From: an uncultured Lachnospiraceae bacterium
GTDB lineage: Bacteria > Bacillota > Clostridia > Lachnospirales > Lachnospiraceae
NCBI GenBank assembly: GCA_910578715.1
Contig: CAJTRL010000018.1
Coordinates: forward strand, 1-61,799
Direction of reading: 5' to 3'
DNA: 61,799 nt
The first letter of the stretch is position 1; every line of letters starts with the position of its first letter. Shown here in pieces: positions 58,874 through 61,799 of this stretch. A model generated the notes under the pieces. It did no database searches. It was not told the origin of the DNA and saw nothing but the letters and a program-made list of their open reading frames with translations. The translations under genes were made by a program, and so were the position numbers.

Positions 58874-59287
58874 ATGGAATTTACAGAATTTATGAACGAT
58901 GTTCTTTATATCATTTTAACAATGCTCCTTCCGGTCATTGCCGGATATACGGTCAGCCTGATAAAAGCCGGCATTCAGAAAAGCAATCTCATTACGAACG
59001 CAATCCACAATGAAGCGCTTGCCCAGACCATCGAAAACGCACTCTCCGACGTGATGGACGCTGTACTTTATGTCAACCAGATATATGTGGATTCCCTGAA
59101 AACAAGCGGCAGATTCGATGAAGCCGCCCAGAAAGAAGCCTTCCGGCTCGCCTATGCGGAAGCCCTGAATCTGATTTCCGATGAAACGAAAAAAGTCATC
59201 GAACAATTATACGGCTCCTTTGATAAATGGCTGAAACTCAAAATCGAGTCATCCGTCAGCATCGCCAGAAACCGGGAAAGGATGTGA
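58874..59287 (+). CDS. Phage holin, LLH-type
   Basis: A 137-residue protein with a single N-terminal membrane helix (VLYIILTMLLPVIAGYTVSLI) followed by a long amphipathic helical region (NEALAQTIENALSDVMDAVLYVNQIYVDSLK, FDEAAQKEAFRLAYAEALNLI). This is the layout of LLH-family phage holins. It sits directly before a lysozyme gene, which supports a role in membrane permeabilisation for lysis or release. Confidence 0.8.
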   Translation: MEFTEFMNDVLYIILTMLLPVIAGYTVSLIKAGIQKSNLITNAIHNEALAQTIENALSDVMDAVLYVNQIYVDSLKTSGRFDEAAQKEAFRLAYAEALNLISDETKKVIEQLYGSFDKWLKLKIESSVSIARNRERM

Positions 59288-59293
59288 TGCTTT

Positions 59294-59743
59294 ATGAAAT
59301 TATCCATAAGCGCCCGCGGCCTTTCCCTGATTCAGCAATTTGAAGGAATCCGCCTGACTGCCTACCGGGACAGCGTCGGCCTGTGGACCATCGGTTACGG
59401 CCATACGTCCGGCGTAACCGAAGGACAGACCATCACAAAAGCACAGGCCGACGCCTTTCTGAAGGCGGACTGCGCAAACGCCGAAAATGCCGTCAACCGC
59501 TACTACGACAGATACCGCTGGAACCAGAACCAGTTCGATGCCCTGGTCAGCTTTACCTTTAACTGCGGAAGCCGCAATCTCCGGACGCTGCTTAACAACG
59601 GCCAGCGTACCATTGCGGAAATCAGCGCCAGGATTCCCGCCTACAACAAGGCAGGCGGTAAAATATTGAAAGGACTCGTGCGGAGACGCGCCGCCGAAAA
59701 AGAACTGTTCGATGCCCCCGCCGGAGACGGGAGGTGCGTATGA
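59294..59743 (+). CDS. T4-type lysozyme (GH24 endolysin)
   Basis: A 149-residue muramidase of family GH24. The catalytic triad E17-8-D26-5-T32 is intact (QFEGIRLTAYRDSVGLWTIGYGHT). The C-terminal motif FTFNCGSRNLRTL and RRRAAEKELF complete the fold. There is no signal peptide, so it needs the holin just upstream to reach the wall. Its stop overlaps the next gene start (ATGA). Confidence 0.92.
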   Translation: MKLSISARGLSLIQQFEGIRLTAYRDSVGLWTIGYGHTSGVTEGQTITKAQADAFLKADCANAENAVNRYYDRYRWNQNQFDALVSFTFNCGSRNLRTLLNNGQRTIAEISARIPAYNKAGGKILKGLVRRRAAEKELFDAPAGDGRCV

Positions 59744-60138
59744 AAATCTTCAATGAAATCATCGCTTTGACCGAATGGCTTATCGACCGTCTCGGTATCG
59801 AGACAGGCGGCATGAAAAAACGCCGCGAAGAACATGAACTGCTGGTGCAGACTTCACAAAACCTTGCCGCATTACAGGAACGATATGCGGAAAACAGCAT
59901 TCAGATTAACAATCTGATGATTGCACAGCGTGAAATCCTCGCCGACAAAATCAATGAAAAATACAAATATTATATTTCCATTAACGGCGTCCCCGAAGAT
60001 GAAATCGAAGAATTTACAAACCTCCACCAGGCCTACAAAGGCGTGGGCGGAAACCACAGCGGCGACGCCAAATATGAATACTGCATGAACCACCTGTTCG
60101 TGATTCCTGTGGAAACGAAGCTGGTGACGGAGTTTTGA
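59740..60138 (+). CDS. Small phage-like protein after the lysis genes
   Basis: A 132-residue protein with a central coiled coil (HELLVQTSQNLAALQERYAENSIQIN) and a C-terminal YYISINGVPEDEIEEFTNLHQAYKGVGGN segment seen in proteins beside lysis genes of Firmicute phages. Function unknown. GGGAGG precedes ATG 59740. Last gene of the cassette. Confidence 0.65.
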   Translation: MKIFNEIIALTEWLIDRLGIETGGMKKRREEHELLVQTSQNLAALQERYAENSIQINNLMIAQREILADKINEKYKYYISINGVPEDEIEEFTNLHQAYKGVGGNHSGDAKYEYCMNHLFVIPVETKLVTEF

Positions 60139-60156
60139 GGGGATGAGGTATGATTG

Positions 60157-60720
60157 CTAAAGTTTCTCAATTACCACCGACGTCCCATTGGCTGATACTC
60201 CAATCATATTATTGCCAAAAGCGGTATAATTGAACGCAACGCCGATAATCGCATTACCGTTTTGGGCAACGGAAGCATCTGTCATTTTTGAAACCGCCAT
60301 TTCTTTTGCCTGCATCATTTTTATACTGAATTCTTCCGATGTTTTGCCAAAAAAATCCGTTATTGACGCGGAAAATTCAGATAAAAAACCCGTGCCCATA
60401 ACTACTTCTCCTGAGACAATTCCGTTATAGGATGTAATCTTATATCCCTCAAAATTATACCCGGAAGTCAGCATATGATTGATGCGGCAATTGATGGCGT
60501 CCTCCGTATTCGCGCCGGAACTTGATTTCACCAATTCCTCATTCCATTTATTCTTCCACAATGCTTTTTCTTCCGCCGTTTTTTCTTTCCATTCAGGCTG
60601 CGGTATACCGGTATATTTTAGTGTATTATGACATTCGGGGCAGTTCGGCGGTTTATACGCCTGACTCTGTACATCGCTCCCGGTAAAGCCACAATGCGGG
60701 CAATAAAATATGTATCTCAT
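60157..60720 (-). CDS. Zinc ribbon plus YbjQ-like (DUF74) domain protein
   Basis: A 187-residue protein. It has an N-terminal zinc ribbon (CPHCGF...CPECH), a helical linker (about 45-90), and a C-terminal YbjQ/UPF0145 domain (YKITSYNGIVSGEVVMGTGFLSE, NAIIGVAFNYTAFGNNMIGVSANGTSVVI). The YbjQ family forms pentamers and has been proposed to bind metals. AGGAGG precedes the ATG. It faces the end of the phage-like cassette and marks the start of AT-rich DNA. Confidence 0.85.
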   Translation of the reverse strand: MRYIFYCPHCGFTGSDVQSQAYKPPNCPECHNTLKYTGIPQPEWKEKTAEEKALWKNKWNEELVKSSSGANTEDAINCRINHMLTSGYNFEGYKITSYNGIVSGEVVMGTGFLSEFSASITDFFGKTSEEFSIKMMQAKEMAVSKMTDASVAQNGNAIIGVAFNYTAFGNNMIGVSANGTSVVIEKL

Positions 60721-60745
60721 TTGTTGAACCTCCTGTGTAAAATCT

Positions 60746-60874
60746 TTATTCTATTGTTCCAAAAAAGGTAATGTTTGTATAAGTTAAAATTGTCATTTTT
60801 TCATTATGTGCGCTTATATCATTTTCAGTAATATATTCTTTGGAAAGTTCCATTTCAAAAAGTTCATCTGACAT
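60746..60874 (-). CDS. Very small hypothetical protein
   Basis: A 42-codon frame (MSDELFEMELSKEYITENDI..., ending TNITFFGTIE) between two zinc-ribbon genes. Composition is protein-like, but no clear ribosome site is present. May be a real small protein or a fragment. Confidence 0.35.
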   Translation of the reverse strand: MSDELFEMELSKEYITENDISAHNEKMTILTYTNITFFGTIE

Positions 60875-60893
60875 AATTACCGTTGAAATTTTA

Positions 60894-61154
60894 TTAGCCC
60901 ATCATCATAAAGAAATTAAATATAAAAGTTATGATTGCTAAAACCGCAAACAAAACTAAAATATTTTTTATAGTATGAATGTCCTGGTACATTCTATCAT
61001 CTTTTGAAACATATTTGTTACTTTCGTGTTTTTGATTGTTTAAATAGTATTTATATTTTTCTTCGCTATATTGAATCAACTCACCTTTACATTTAGGACA
61101 TTTTGTTAAGGTGTCATCATTGCAAAGCTGTTTACATTTTAAACAAATTTTCAT
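60894..61154 (-). CDS. Small zinc-ribbon membrane protein
   Basis: An 86-residue protein. The N-terminal zinc ribbon CLKCKQLCND...CPKCKG is followed by a charged linker and one C-terminal membrane helix (ILVLFAVLAIITFIFNFFMMM). No family is recognised. GGAGAAAATC precedes the ATG. AT-rich coding sequence, unlike the cassette to its left. Confidence 0.7.
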   Translation of the reverse strand: MKICLKCKQLCNDDTLTKCPKCKGELIQYSEEKYKYYLNNQKHESNKYVSKDDRMYQDIHTIKNILVLFAVLAIITFIFNFFMMMG

Positions 61155-61276
61155 GGAATGATTTTCTCCTATAAACTAAAATTGTACTCTCCACAATTAT
61201 AACTCCACATTACGCTTTATAACATAGTATAATGTTCAAAACAATTTTGAGTTTCACCATTTTTAAAATTGCTCAT

Positions 61277-61799
61277 TTATGCAGACTTCAACCTTTTGAT
61301 TTCTTTAACTAACAATATTACATAAGGAATAAACCATAAAGCAAAACATATCAAATTAATTTTCGAAATATGAACCAATGTTTCATATTCTCTGCCTGAA
61401 AAACTTAATCTAAAGTGCTTAGTCAACATTATCATGTTTGTTAGAAAAATTATAACAGAGATAACTAATATAAGAATATGTATCTGCATTTCATTATGAT
61501 TATATTGCTCTAAAAAAATATATAACATTAGATATATATTTACAAACATGATAAAAAATAAATAATTATGTCTAACAAGAACGTATATTCCTGGTACAAA
61601 CGATAATGCCAGCATAATACTGCCTTTTTTTCTATTATTCTTATTAAAGCATAATATACCTGAAATGATAATAACTACTAAGGCAATATAAAAAAAGGAA
61701 TTCGTTTATATGATGTTTTCATATTTCCAAAAGCAATCTCTTCCACCATAACATTGTTAAGCACAAAAACATGTTGTATAGGGGTATGTCCCCTAAAAC
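61277..61799 (-). pseudogene. Membrane protein gene with two apparent frameshifts, cut by the window edge
   Basis: The clean part (ATG 61615 to 61277, 112 residues, about four membrane helices) is the C-terminal portion of a longer protein. Adding one A to an A6 run near 61633 joins it to GILCFNKNNRKK and the helix IALVVIIIS. Adding one T to a T7 run near 61693 joins that to GNMKTSYKRIPFF and further residues up to the window end. Both lesions are single-base losses in homopolymers, so sequencing error is as likely as true decay. Family unknown. Confidence 0.6.

Overview
The window looks like a chromosomal segment of a low-to-medium GC Firmicute of class Clostridia, most likely a gut Lachnospiraceae-type organism; the genus cannot be fixed from the sequence. 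Reasons: strong AGGAGG-type ribosome sites, sigma-A promoters, a cysE-cysS-mrnC-rlmB-sigH block in the order common in Clostridia, a Bce-type sensing and efflux module, PocR-type sensory domains, SOS boxes of the Gram-positive CGAAC-N4-GTTCG type, and many small repeated intergenic elements.

Layout. 1-4.7 kb: a Uma2-type nuclease, a NifX-like plus ferredoxin pair, two GNAT acetyltransferase genes, a stand-alone structured RNA candidate and a large hairpin element. 4.7-9.4 kb: a BceRS-BceAB peptide-antibiotic sensing and detoxification operon. 9.4-15.6 kb: a methyltransferase, a PadR regulator with a membrane polyferredoxin under a PadR-type operator, a MerR regulator divergent from a MATE pump, and an AraC regulator. 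15.7-16.6 kb: tRNA-Thr, a second structured RNA candidate and a small protein resembling the RelE/DUF4258 (BECR) fold. 16.6-31.2 kb: housekeeping genes on the minus strand (sigH, an SGNH hydrolase with repeats, rlmB, mrnC, cysS, cysE, a PocR hybrid kinase with its response regulator, ispF, MATE, coaBC, coaX) followed by a PanT-like transporter, a membrane glycosyltransferase-like protein and a decayed second copy of the transporter gene. 34.3-44.8 kb: an exported ComEC-like metallo-beta-lactamase protein and a sucrose utilisation locus (amylosucrase, fructokinase, LacI regulator, ABC importer, GH32 enzyme). 44.9-49.1 kb: an XRE regulator, DUF5655 and DUF2200/DUF1801 proteins, TatD and a HipA-like protein.

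49.3-60.1 kb is the most unusual region. A sigma factor gene, with a DUF262/ParB-like gene downstream, sits behind a promoter overlapped by two SOS boxes. Divergent from it runs a cassette encoding a 933-residue protein with the DFDGD catalytic signature of RNA polymerases, a zinc-ribbon protein, two virion-like proteins, a small zinc-finger protein, a cysteine desulfurase, a holin and a T4-type lysozyme. No integrase, terminase, portal or capsid gene is visible. My reading is an SOS-controlled, phage-derived cassette with its own sigma factor and single-subunit RNA polymerase, ending in a lysis module.

60.2-61.8 kb is AT-rich and holds small metal-binding and membrane proteins; the last gene runs off the window and carries two apparent homopolymer frameshifts. 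At least three families of short repeated elements are scattered through the window. Two of them lie directly upstream of genes and supply the hairpin and Shine-Dalgarno sequence just before the start codon.
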